NCBI GenBank assembly: GCA_029880025.1
Contig: JAOUPE010000064.1
Coordinates: 1 to 8,063 of the forward strand
Source of the DNA: Caldifarciminota bacterium
GTDB lineage: Bacteria; Hydrothermota; Tepidihabitantia; Tepidihabitantales; JAOUPE01
Direction of reading: 5' to 3'
DNA length: 8,063 nucleotides
Part shown: positions 1 to 6,031 of the stretch, one piece after another
Position numbering within the stretch: position 1 is the first letter of the stretch
Layout: each line of letters opens with the position of its first letter
Made by a program: the position numbers and the translations under genes
The notes under the pieces: model-generated
What the model saw: only the letters and a program-made list of their open reading frames with translations
Databases searched by the model: none
Told to the model about the DNA's origin: nothing

Positions 1-14
1 TTGTGAACCCCCTG

Positions 15-158
15 GTCTCTATCCAAGTCTCACCCCTTGTCTGTTCCCAAGTCTCTATCCAAGTCTCACCCCTTGTCTGTTCCTGAGTCTCTATCCAAGT
101 CTCACCCCTTGTCTGTTTCCGAGTCTGTTTCCGAGTCTGGTTCCGAGTCTACCCAGAA
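15..158. repeat. 12-nt tandem repeat array with a 36-nt higher-order unit
   Basis: Twelve consecutive 12-nt units each begin with GTCT. The first nine form three 36-nt higher-order copies starting at 15, 51 and 87, each made of gtctctatccaa, gtctcacccctt and a variant of gtctgttcccaa. The last three units (123, 135, 147) are variants of the third sub-unit and then decay. The first two sub-units are identical in all three 36-nt copies, while the third varies (ccaa, ctga, ccga). This points to recent expansion by slippage or unequal recombination. One forward frame is open across the array but has no supported start codon or ribosome-binding site. Confidence 0.9.
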
Positions 159-251
159 GACCACCCCCTAGGCGGTACCCCCTCCCTTTGACGAAAATAC
201 GATAAACGATTGACGAAAGACGACTTAGAAGAAATTTTGGGTCGATTTGAG

Positions 252-269
252 CATTAGTTATAACTAATG
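252..269. repeat. 18-bp perfect palindrome
   Basis: The sequence cattagttataactaatg equals its own reverse complement, with no loop. It is AT-rich and followed on the plus strand by gttttgg, which is too weak a T-run for a convincing terminator. It could be a dimeric repressor site or a remnant of a short mobile palindrome. No gene starts nearby on either strand, so a regulatory role is not supported by context. Confidence 0.7.
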
Positions 270-291
270 TTTTGGCAAAGGGTTGACCCTG

Positions 292-416
292 CTTTCTCTG
301 CCATCTCTACGGTTAAAATTCTTCTGTGAATTCAGTGTTCTCTGTGGTTAATTTCTTTTCGTTTCTTCTCTCTGCTATCTCTGCGGTTATCTTTCTTCGG
401 TATTTTCTGTGGTTAT
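292..416 (-). repeat. Degenerate CACAGAG/GCAGAG-type interspersed repeat cluster
   Basis: Read on the minus strand there are four related cores: ATAACCACAGAAAA, ATAACCGCAGAGATAGCAGAG, TTAACCACAGAGAACACTGA and TTAACCGTAGAGATGGCAGAG. Their plus-strand ggtta landmarks lie at 311, 346, 385 and 411. Cores of the CACAGA and CGCAGAG/CGTAGAG forms alternate and are separated by A/G-rich spacers. From general knowledge, similar AACCACAGAGACACAGAG-like stretches occur between genes in many environmental bacterial genomes, with no known function. The cluster lies immediately 3' of the last gene of the operon. Confidence 0.65.
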
Positions 417-431
417 CTCTGGACTCAAGAA

Positions 432-980
432 CTATCGGTCCGGGATAGACATCTTTTTCCGACAGGTCTTGCAGAATTCATAGCCTTTAACATCGGTATC
501 CCTTAAACTATTAGAAAAGAACATAACGCATTGTGGATTTAGGCAGTGGCTGAGCCCATAGACATGTCCTAATTCATGAACTGCTTCAGTCAATGTTCGT
601 TTTTGGAAAAGATTTTGATTGGGTTTGCGTCCGTAATATTCTTGCCTGAGTCGGGCAAGTGAAATTATTGCCTTACGATTTCTTATATCGGCTTGACCAA
701 AGATGAAATTCAAGCCTTCAACATAAAGGTCAACCTCAACCACCCCTAAAATAATTTCATGCCGTTCCTTCTTGCTTAATTGCTTCAGAATAATTGGCGA
801 ATAGTATTGGTCACGTTTTTCATTATAAGCTGATGGGTCAACCGGGATTGGGCTATCAATTTGTACCGGAATTTTGAATATCTTATTTAGTTCTGCCTCA
901 AGGAAATTGAAGACTGTTGTATCAGATACTTTTCCTAAAGATTTAAGGAAGATTGTGTCGCTTTGTTCAGGATTACTCAT
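432..980 (-). CDS. amzA: Archaemetzincin-family zinc metalloprotease
   Basis: This 182-residue protein is the usual size for prokaryotic archaemetzincins, which are predicted intracellular zinc aminopeptidases or proteases. The family signature is complete near the C-terminus: H135-E136-x2-H139-x2-G142-x2-H145 for catalytic zinc, followed directly by C146, C151, the Met-turn M153 and the C170-x2-C173 pair that binds a structural second zinc. No signal peptide or membrane segment is visible, so it is probably cytoplasmic. The gene lies 51 bp after lpxA. The ATG at 980 has no clear Shine-Dalgarno sequence. An AGGAG-like stretch at about 1016-1024 lies too far upstream and has no start codon near it. 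The gene is probably read through from the lpx operon, but nothing in the protein ties it to lipid A. Its physiological substrate is not known. Confidence 0.9.
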   Translation of the reverse strand: MSNPEQSDTIFLKSLGKVSDTTVFNFLEAELNKIFKIPVQIDSPIPVDPSAYNEKRDQYYSPIILKQLSKKERHEIILGVVEVDLYVEGLNFIFGQADIRNRKAIISLARLRQEYYGRKPNQNLFQKRTLTEAVHELGHVYGLSHCLNPQCVMFFSNSLRDTDVKGYEFCKTCRKKMSIPDR

Positions 981-1031
981 TAAAAGACTTAAGATGAAAA
1001 TTAAGTTTTGGATACTTTCTCCTCTTTATCA

Positions 1032-1805
1032 TTAGAGGTTTAGTTCGATTCCTCGTTCGGAGCAATGAATAAAATCCAAGAAGATTTCTAAATCATCAGT
1101 CCTGGGTAATTCCTTTTTAATTTTTGTTATTGCCTGAGATAGATTTAATTTGGAACGATAGATAAAACGATAAGCCTTGTTTAACAATGTAATTCTTTGT
1201 TGACTAAACTTATTTCTTCGTAAACCGACCTTGTTTAATCCTCTTACTTCAAATGGATTGCCCTGTCCAATTAGAAAAGGTGGTAAATCTTTGCTGAGAT
1301 ATGAACAAGCACCAATCATCGAATATCTACCAACTCGCACGTGTTGATGAATCCCAACCATTCCACCAATATTAGCAAAATCCTCTATTTCAACATATCC
1401 GGCTAACTGGCTGCCATTAGTAATTACCGTATTATTTCCTATCTTACCGTTGTGAGCGATATGAACATAAGCCATGATAAAATTATCATCCCCGATTAAA
1501 GTGACCTTATTCTTGCCAGTTGCCCGGTGAATCGTGGTATATTCGCCAATAATATTTCTCTTACCAATCTTCACCTTTGATACTTCGCCTTTGTAATTAA
1601 CATCAAACGGTATTGTTCCAATAATTACACCTGGACCAATTTTGCACCCATCCCCTATCTCAACATTTTGGTCAACGAAGACATAAGGACCAATCTTAAC
1701 CTGATCGCCAATTTTGGATTTAGCTGAAATTATGGAGAAAGGTCCAACCGAAATTCCTTTGCCTAATATTGCCGATTTGTGAATTAATGCCGATTCAGCA
1801 ATCAT
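1032..1805 (-). CDS. lpxA: UDP-N-acetylglucosamine 3-O-acyltransferase
   Basis: LpxA transfers an R-3-hydroxyacyl chain from acyl-ACP to UDP-GlcNAc, the first cytoplasmic step of lipid A synthesis. The 257 residues match the usual length of about 260. Residues 1-185 show the hexapeptide repeat (I/V-G-x4) of a left-handed beta-helix, and the rest is the helical C-terminal domain. The TIHRAT motif (91-96) and the catalytic His118 in HIAHNG (E. coli H125) are present, as is the GQGNP loop near 180 and the GLRR motif near 194. The residue aligning with the E. coli acyl-chain ruler G173 appears to be Ala166 (alignment from memory). The start matches the family N-terminus, but no Shine-Dalgarno sequence precedes it, because an 80-bp repeat abuts the gene. 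It ends with three in-frame stops in tandem (TAA TGA TAA). Confidence 0.95.
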   Translation of the reverse strand: MIAESALIHKSAILGKGISVGPFSIISAKSKIGDQVKIGPYVFVDQNVEIGDGCKIGPGVIIGTIPFDVNYKGEVSKVKIGKRNIIGEYTTIHRATGKNKVTLIGDDNFIMAYVHIAHNGKIGNNTVITNGSQLAGYVEIEDFANIGGMVGIHQHVRVGRYSMIGACSYLSKDLPPFLIGQGNPFEVRGLNKVGLRRNKFSQQRITLLNKAYRFIYRSKLNLSQAITKIKKELPRTDDLEIFLDFIHCSERGIELNL

Positions 1806-1813
1806 TGATAGGT

Positions 1814-1893
1814 GATTACAGTGATAAAGAAACGATTACGACGATTACAAAGGGTAATTTTTATCGCTGTCATCTTGTTACATCGCCGTAATC
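1814..1893. repeat. 80-bp imperfect palindrome (GATTAC-type) between fabZ and lpxA
   Basis: Four 12-nt blocks related to GATTACRRCGAT lie here, two in each orientation: gattacagtgat (1814-1825), gattacgacgat (1834-1845), atcgctgtcatc (1863-1874) and atcgccgtaatc (1882-1893). The outer blocks pair at 10 of 12 positions and the inner blocks at 9 of 12. Spacers of 7 to 8 nt lie between inner and outer blocks on each side, and the central 17 nt contain a further attac-aaagg-gtaat type inner stem. The transcript could fold into a long interrupted hairpin on either strand. It occupies 80 of the 89 bases separating fabZ from lpxA in an operon whose other lpx-region junctions are 10 bp or less. It ends one base from the fabZ stop and eight bases from the lpxA start, so it looks like an inserted palindromic repeat. 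Confidence 0.75.
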
Positions 1894-1894
1894 A

Positions 1895-2320
1895 TTATTT
1901 ATCAAAGAATCCTAAGAGCAGTTCACCTTCACCGACAATTTTATCGCCAATGTAAACCTTGCCCTTGACTTTACAAATATTCTTTTTCAGGCTTAAAAGC
2001 TCACAAACAATCCTTAAAGTATCCCCTGGTCGAACCTGTCGTCGAAACCTAACCTTATCGATACCCAGAAATAAAGTAAGTTTACCCCTTGCCTCGGGTA
2101 ACTGGTTGAGAACAAGAATTCCGCCGGTTTGTGCCATCGCCTCGACCAATAATACCCCAGGCATCAAAGGATTACCGGGAAAATGACCGGGAAAGAAATA
2201 TTCTTTGCCGGTAATTTTCTTAATCGCTTCGATTCTTTTCGCATTGATTTTGGTAACCTCATCCACAAATAAAAATGGCTCGCGATGCGGCAAAATCTTC
2301 CTTATCTGCTCAATTTTCAT
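1895..2320 (-). CDS. fabZ: 3-hydroxyacyl-[acyl-carrier-protein] dehydratase
   Basis: FabZ dehydrates (R)-3-hydroxyacyl-ACP to trans-2-enoyl-ACP in type II fatty acid synthesis. It competes with LpxA and LpxD for the same hydroxyacyl-ACP pool, which explains its place among lpx genes. The 141 residues form a single hot-dog fold of normal length. Visible motifs are the N-terminal LPHREPFLFVD (10-20), the catalytic His46 in FPGHFPGNPLMPG, and Glu60 in LLVEAMAQTGG. The ATG overlaps the lpxC stop by four bases (ATGA), and a GGAGG lies close upstream inside lpxC, so translation is probably coupled. In Bacteroidetes LpxC and FabZ are fused in this order. Here they are separate but overlapping. Confidence 0.97.
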   Translation of the reverse strand: MKIEQIRKILPHREPFLFVDEVTKINAKRIEAIKKITGKEYFFPGHFPGNPLMPGVLLVEAMAQTGGILVLNQLPEARGKLTLFLGIDKVRFRRQVRPGDTLRIVCELLSLKKNICKVKGKVYIGDKIVGEGELLLGFFDK

Positions 2321-3096
2321 AATGCCTCCAACTTTCTAACAAATCTATGATTCAATTTATGACTCGACTTGTAAGCAAAGATTTTGGCGTTCAGATTTCT
2401 ACCTAAAAGCGCAAAATGCCCGACCAAATCTAAAACCTTATGCCTGACCGCTTCATTCCTATAACGTAAAATTTTAGGAACAATCATTCCTTCTTCGCTT
2501 TTGATTTCAAATGGAAGAACCTTGGCTAATAACCTATAATTTCGATAGTAACCAAAAGTTCGTGCCGATGCTAACTCTTTTACAAAATTCGGCTGGTTAA
2601 TCAAATCACCCCAGAATTGTGCCCCGGTTCTTGACTGTGGAAAATCAACGAAACAATCGATTGACAGTGTCTTAGCCGGTAATGCTAAAATAAAAGAATC
2701 ATTCTTGCTAACAATTATTGGTGTCTTTAGATTTTGGATTTTTGGTCGTGCTTGATAACTCCTGATTCCTGCACGATTAATAAGCCTAACAAAAGGCAAT
2801 GAACTGCCATCAGCAAAAGGTATCTCTTTACCTGAAACTTCTATAAACAGATTATTTATACCGAGCCCATAACAAGCGGCTAATAGATGTTCGACAAAGT
2901 ATATTTTGGTTTTGCCGCTTCTTAATCCCAATACAAGACCGCGGACAAAGGCATTTTTCACTTTTGCCTTGATATTTTCATTAAAGATAATTCCGGTATC
3001 AGGCGGTGCTGGTCTTAAAGTTATCCTCGATTCTTTGCCGAAAAGAATGCCGAATCCTCGATACCGGATTGGTCGTTTAATAGTCTTCTGTTGCAA
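2317..3096 (-). CDS. lpxC: UDP-3-O-acyl-N-acetylglucosamine deacetylase, divergent
   Basis: LpxC removes the acetyl group from UDP-3-O-acyl-GlcNAc with a catalytic zinc, the committed step of lipid A synthesis. The zinc ligands appear intact: His70 in VEHLLAACYGLG, and His219 and Asp223 in VRHKVLD. Glu69 (E. coli E78), Lys220 (K239), the ARTFG motif (178-182) and His246 in KSSHKLN (E. coli H265) are also present. Two conserved positions differ. His227 in VGHFALLG replaces the Asp of the usual IGD (E. coli D246), read as codon CAT. The GxGLHxG motif is GFGILFG, with Leu18 in place of the His. At 259 residues it is shorter than the usual roughly 280-305, mainly between ARTFG and VRHK. Translation probably starts at TTG 3096, because the next residues (QQKTIK) fit the family N-terminus. 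It begins 10 bp after the lpxD stop and overlaps fabZ. Confidence 0.92.
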   Translation of the reverse strand: MQQKTIKRPIRYRGFGILFGKESRITLRPAPPDTGIIFNENIKAKVKNAFVRGLVLGLRSGKTKIYFVEHLLAACYGLGINNLFIEVSGKEIPFADGSSLPFVRLINRAGIRSYQARPKIQNLKTPIIVSKNDSFILALPAKTLSIDCFVDFPQSRTGAQFWGDLINQPNFVKELASARTFGYYRNYRLLAKVLPFEIKSEEGMIVPKILRYRNEAVRHKVLDLVGHFALLGRNLNAKIFAYKSSHKLNHRFVRKLEAL

Positions 3097-3106
3097 ATTC
3101 AGTCGG

Positions 3107-3742
3107 TCAGACTTCGCTTTCTTTTATTAGCTTAGCCCAGAGTCGTAAAACTTGATTATGAGGTCGTGCCGGAATCCCGGAATATTTGGAATTAGACGGT
3201 ATTGATTTATACAGCGCTGATTTAGCGTAAACTATCGAATTGTCACCGATTTCAACATGGTCTTTGATTCCAACCTGTCCAGCCAGGATTACACTGTTAC
3301 CCAGTTTAGCACTGCCACCAATTCCAACCTGGGCAATTATAATGCAATCCTTACCAATCTTTACATTATGTCCAATATGCACCAGACAATCGATTTTAGT
3401 CCCAGCCCCAATTCTGGTTTCACCGGTTTTAGCCCGCGCAATGGTCACATTGGCGCCAATTTCAACATCATCTTCAATTATCACTTTTCCGCGATGTGGA
3501 ATTTTTTTATAAATACCGCCCTCTTTGGTATAACCAAAACCTTCTATACCGACTACCGTGCCTGGTCCGATAATCACCCGCTTACCAATTTCCACATCAT
3601 CAAGAACTGTCACACTTGGCAGGATTTTTGTTTCCGAACCAATAACAACTCTTTTCCCGATATAAACGAATGGGGATAAACTTACGTTATTAGCGATTCG
3701 AGCATCGGGTGCGATATAGCAGAATTTGGATTTTACCCTCAT
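3107..3742 (-). CDS. lpxD: LpxD-type UDP-3-O-acylglucosamine N-acyltransferase lacking the N-terminal domain
   Basis: LpxD adds the second hydroxyacyl chain to the glucosamine nitrogen made available by LpxC. The protein is about 211 residues, against about 340 for typical LpxD. It consists of the left-handed beta-helix (hexapeptide repeats from residue 9 to about 180) and the conserved C-terminal SGIPARPH segment with its final helix. The catalytic His lies in VHIGHNV (about residue 125, E. coli H239), and the GFGY and KIPHRGKVII motifs are typical of LpxD rather than LpxA. The N-terminal uridine-binding domain is missing and is not encoded just upstream. In the TIDRGA motif the Asp and Gly are changed (TIARAK). 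The ATG at 3742 overlaps the skp stop as TGATG. An in-frame TTG sits one codon earlier (3745). No Shine-Dalgarno sequence is seen, so translational coupling is likely. Confidence 0.88.
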   Translation of the reverse strand: MRVKSKFCYIAPDARIANNVSLSPFVYIGKRVVIGSETKILPSVTVLDDVEIGKRVIIGPGTVVGIEGFGYTKEGGIYKKIPHRGKVIIEDDVEIGANVTIARAKTGETRIGAGTKIDCLVHIGHNVKIGKDCIIIAQVGIGGSAKLGNSVILAGQVGIKDHVEIGDNSIVYAKSALYKSIPSNSKYSGIPARPHNQVLRLWAKLIKESEV

Positions 3743-4680
3743 CAAATTTTTTTTATTAATTTCGCTACAATCCCGCTAAGCGTTTCACGTAGTTCTTCCG
3801 CCCTTGGTGCCTCGTCTTTTTCGGTAATTATAGTTATTTGTTTGGCTGGGTCAGAGAGAACAACTTCTACCTCCACCCGCTTGCCCTGGCGAGTCACCGT
3901 ACCACTGATTACATAATCGGCTTGCAATTCACGACCGATTTCGTAAATAATTTTTTCCTCAAGTCTCGTCCCCTCAGTAATGCTCCGGGTCTGCAAGGCA
4001 CTGCTAACATTACCTTTGCTAATCATTTCAATTTTCGGTTGAGTTCTTATTAGTGCAAATAGATTGGCACGAGTCAATTCGCCCAGTTTCTCCTGCTGAG
4101 CCTCGGTGTTCCCTTCAAAAAATGGAAATACTAAAATTCGCTTTTCGCGTGTTGCCGGTTCAATTGGCTTATATTCTTTATTCAATTCTTGCACGACCAA
4201 ATCGGTTAAATCAAGACCCAGTTCGGCATAAACAATTTTTGATTCTGCCGCATCGAGGACGATTGAAAATCCTTCTTCCTTGGCGATTTTATTTACCGCC
4301 TCATTGATTTTTGTAACAATCGGCGTTATCAATTCTCTGTTTTTCTGTTCAATTTTTCCTCCCTTACCCCAAACCGATTCAAGATACTGAGCATACTCCT
4401 TTCTCATCTGCTCAATCTCGCTCTGTTTTGTCGCCTTACCAACATCCGAAAGCATCAGTTTCTGTGATTCATATTCGGTCTCGGCTGAATCTAATCTTAT
4501 TTTCAGCGAATCAGCCGCCTCTTTGTATTTAGCCATCTCCTTGTCAAGGCTGGTTTTGGCTGAAGCAGTTTCTTGAAATTCTTGGTAGATTCGCTTGGAG
4601 TCGATATAGCCAATTTTTACCTCTTTTGCCACAATCGATACCATTAGGAGCATTATTAAAAGCAGTGAATTTCTAATCAT
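3742..4680 (-). CDS. Skp/OmpH-like periplasmic chaperone with an extra C-terminal CsgG/TolB-N-like domain
   Basis: Residues 1-18 form a signal peptide (positive start, hydrophobic core LLLIMLLMVSIVA), so the protein is exported. Residues 20-170 are Skp/OmpH-like: a conserved start KIGYIDSKRIYQEF, a long charged coiled coil of about 40-125, and a closing strand FSIVLDAAESKIVYAE near 138-153. Skp holds unfolded outer-membrane proteins on their way to the Bam machinery. A normal Skp ends here at about 160-170 residues, but this protein is 312. Residues about 180-285 read RILVFPFFEG, then EIGRELQADYVISGTVTRQG, then VEVVLSDPAK. This pattern resembles the CsgG/FlgT/TolB N-terminal alpha/beta fold found in envelope proteins. 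I infer the fold from pattern only. It is the first gene of the lpx cluster, with its own promoter candidate and a strong RBS. Its last codons overlap lpxD. Confidence 0.85.
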   Translation of the reverse strand: MIRNSLLLIMLLMVSIVAKEVKIGYIDSKRIYQEFQETASAKTSLDKEMAKYKEAADSLKIRLDSAETEYESQKLMLSDVGKATKQSEIEQMRKEYAQYLESVWGKGGKIEQKNRELITPIVTKINEAVNKIAKEEGFSIVLDAAESKIVYAELGLDLTDLVVQELNKEYKPIEPATREKRILVFPFFEGNTEAQQEKLGELTRANLFALIRTQPKIEMISKGNVSSALQTRSITEGTRLEEKIIYEIGRELQADYVISGTVTRQGKRVEVEVVLSDPAKQITIITEKDEAPRAEELRETLSGIVAKLIKKI

Positions 4681-4686
4681 ATAAAA

Positions 4687-4693
4687 CCTCCTT
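4687..4693 (-). promoter_or_regulatory. Strong Shine-Dalgarno site of the skp-like gene
   Basis: The minus strand reads AAGGAGG six bases before the ATG at 4680. It is the best ribosome-binding site in the lpx cluster, and it fits a first gene that initiates independently while the downstream genes lean on coupling. Confidence 0.85.
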
Positions 4694-4740
4694 ATTTTTT
4701 GACATCATTTGAAACCTTTAAAGTCATCGATACAAACAAA

Positions 4741-4767
4741 ATTATATTAAAATATCTCTAAATTCAA
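4741..4767 (-). promoter_or_regulatory. Candidate sigma70-type promoter for the skp-lpx operon
   Basis: On the minus strand a perfect TATAAT (4741-4746) lies 15 bp downstream of TTGAAT (4762-4767). The spacing is shorter than the ideal 17 bp. The site lies in the 118-bp gap after mtaB and would give a leader of about 50-55 nt before the ATG at 4680. Because the gap is AT-rich, a chance TATAAT is possible. Confidence 0.4.
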
Positions 4768-4798
4768 TGCTTTTGAGTATTGATTTTCATAATTTCTC

Positions 4799-6004
4799 TT
4801 AAAGTCTTTTTAAAGGCAGCACTAACTCACCAAAGGTTTGGGTTGGTCTCACATCGGTAATTAATGCCTTTGCCAGTCGACCGGTCTTAGAACCATTCCT
4901 TGCTTGAGAAAGGAAAATCCTAATATAATTGTCACTGGTTGCCCGGTTTTCTTGTTCAATTATTACATTTAAAATTTTACCCATAAAACGACGACGAAAA
5001 TCAAGGGTCTTTTCTAAACTTAACGCACGCAAAATGTTCACTCTTCGCTTCTTTTCTTTTGAAATTATATCGTCCCTAAGGTTAAACGCTTCCGTGCCAG
5101 GACGCGGTGAATAAGGAAAGGCATGCAGGTAACCAAAAGGAAGGTTTCTCACCAAAGCTAAAGTCTTGTTAAAACTCTCATCATCTTCTGAAGGGAATCC
5201 AACAATTAAATCAGTACCGATGTTAATATCTGAAATATTACCGACGATCTTTTCGATCAATTGTTGGTATTGGGCTACAGTATATCTTCGTCCCATCAGG
5301 CTAAGGATTCGGTCGTCACCGGACTGCAGCGGAATATGAAGATGACGACACAATCTGAATTCATCGAATCGGTTCAAAAGTTCATCCTCAATCGCATCCG
5401 GCTCTAATGAGCTTAATCGAATTCGGAACTCCTCTTTAATTTTAGTAAGATTTTTCAAAAGGGCGACTAAGGATGAACCCAAATCTAAACCATAAGTCCC
5501 TAAATTCAAGCCAACCAGAACTATCTCCTGATAGCCTTGGGCAATTAAATCCCTAACCTCTTTTTCAACGATTGGCATTGGTTTAGAAACCGGAATTCCA
5601 CGAAGCCGGGAAGGAATACAGAAGGCACAGCGATTACAACAACCGTCTTGAATTTTAAGAAAGACTCGTGCTCGAACCGGCAGAATCGGACAATCTTCAA
5701 TCAGTTTCACTTTATCGATCTGATTGATAACCTGGTCAACGCCTTTGATTCGTTTTAATCTTTCGGCTGCGGTCTGGGCAAGGCAACCGGTTACTATCAG
5801 TTTTGGTTTAGGCTTGAGCCCGGCAATTCGTTTTATCCATTTAATCGAAGTTCGGTCCGCACTTTTCGTTACCGTACAGGTATTTACGATGCATAAATCT
5901 AAACCTTTAAGCATGGTAGTAACCTGATAACCCTGTTGCTGTAAAAGATTTCTAAGCGCATCCCCTTCCTCTTGGTTGAGGCGGCACCCAATCGTTATCA
6001 CCAT
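4799..6004 (-). CDS. mtaB: MtaB-type tRNA methylthiotransferase (radical SAM)
   Basis: This enzyme family adds a methylthio group to N6-threonylcarbamoyladenosine at tRNA position 37 (MtaB) or to related bases (MiaB). With 401 residues from the ATG at 6004, the N-terminal domain carries the three cluster cysteines C7 (GCRLNQ), C43 (NTCTVT) and C74 (TGCLAQ). The radical-SAM motif C122-x3-C126-x2-C129 (DGCCNRCAFC) follows, then the SAM-domain strands with LSSLEPD, HIPLQSGDD, GTDLIVGFPSE and FPYSPRPGT. A short, diverged TRAM-like RNA-binding tail starts near 340. GCRLNQ and the DGC motif favour MtaB over MiaB or RimO. An earlier in-frame ATG at 6115 would add 37 residues, but these show no family match and no RBS. 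The ATG at 6004 follows AGAGGAA and begins right at the conserved VITIGC strand. Confidence 0.88.
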   Translation of the reverse strand: MVITIGCRLNQEEGDALRNLLQQQGYQVTTMLKGLDLCIVNTCTVTKSADRTSIKWIKRIAGLKPKPKLIVTGCLAQTAAERLKRIKGVDQVINQIDKVKLIEDCPILPVRARVFLKIQDGCCNRCAFCIPSRLRGIPVSKPMPIVEKEVRDLIAQGYQEIVLVGLNLGTYGLDLGSSLVALLKNLTKIKEEFRIRLSSLEPDAIEDELLNRFDEFRLCRHLHIPLQSGDDRILSLMGRRYTVAQYQQLIEKIVGNISDINIGTDLIVGFPSEDDESFNKTLALVRNLPFGYLHAFPYSPRPGTEAFNLRDDIISKEKKRRVNILRALSLEKTLDFRRRFMGKILNVIIEQENRATSDNYIRIFLSQARNGSKTGRLAKALITDVRPTQTFGELVLPLKRL

Positions 6005-6031
6005 AGCTCGTGAAATTCCTCTTATTATCCA

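Larger units (their letters stand above)
1..431. other. Gene-free, repeat-rich region at the left edge
   Basis: I find no credible gene here on either strand. The stretch holds, from left to right, a 12-nt tandem array (15-158), a short direct repeat ttgacgaaa (188-196 and 210-218), an 18-bp perfect palindrome (252-269), a small agggt-tg-accct inverted repeat (280-291) and a cluster of degenerate CACAGAG/GCAGAG-type repeats (292-416) that ends just past the stop of the archaemetzincin gene. No GC-rich hairpin followed by a T-run was seen, so the end of the operon is not marked by an obvious intrinsic terminator. Confidence 0.7.

Noticed and set aside
15..158. Possible CRISPR array
   Set aside because: The 36-nt period has no unique spacers; all parts of the unit repeat, so it is a tandem repeat.
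7..171. Open forward frame across the 12-nt array, encoding Ser-rich four-residue repeats
   Set aside because: It has no credible start codon or ribosome-binding site, ends right after the array, and its openness follows from a repeat length divisible by three.
188..218. Promoter suggested by two TTGACG copies
   Set aside because: No suitable -10 hexamer lies at a 16-18 bp distance and no gene starts downstream within the window.
3240..3679. Long open frames on the plus strand inside lpxD
   Set aside because: They mirror the hexapeptide-repeat codons of the opposite strand, resemble no protein and have no upstream RBS.
4780..4815. Intrinsic terminator after mtaB
   Set aside because: Only short A/T-rich partial complementarity is present, with no stable GC stem.
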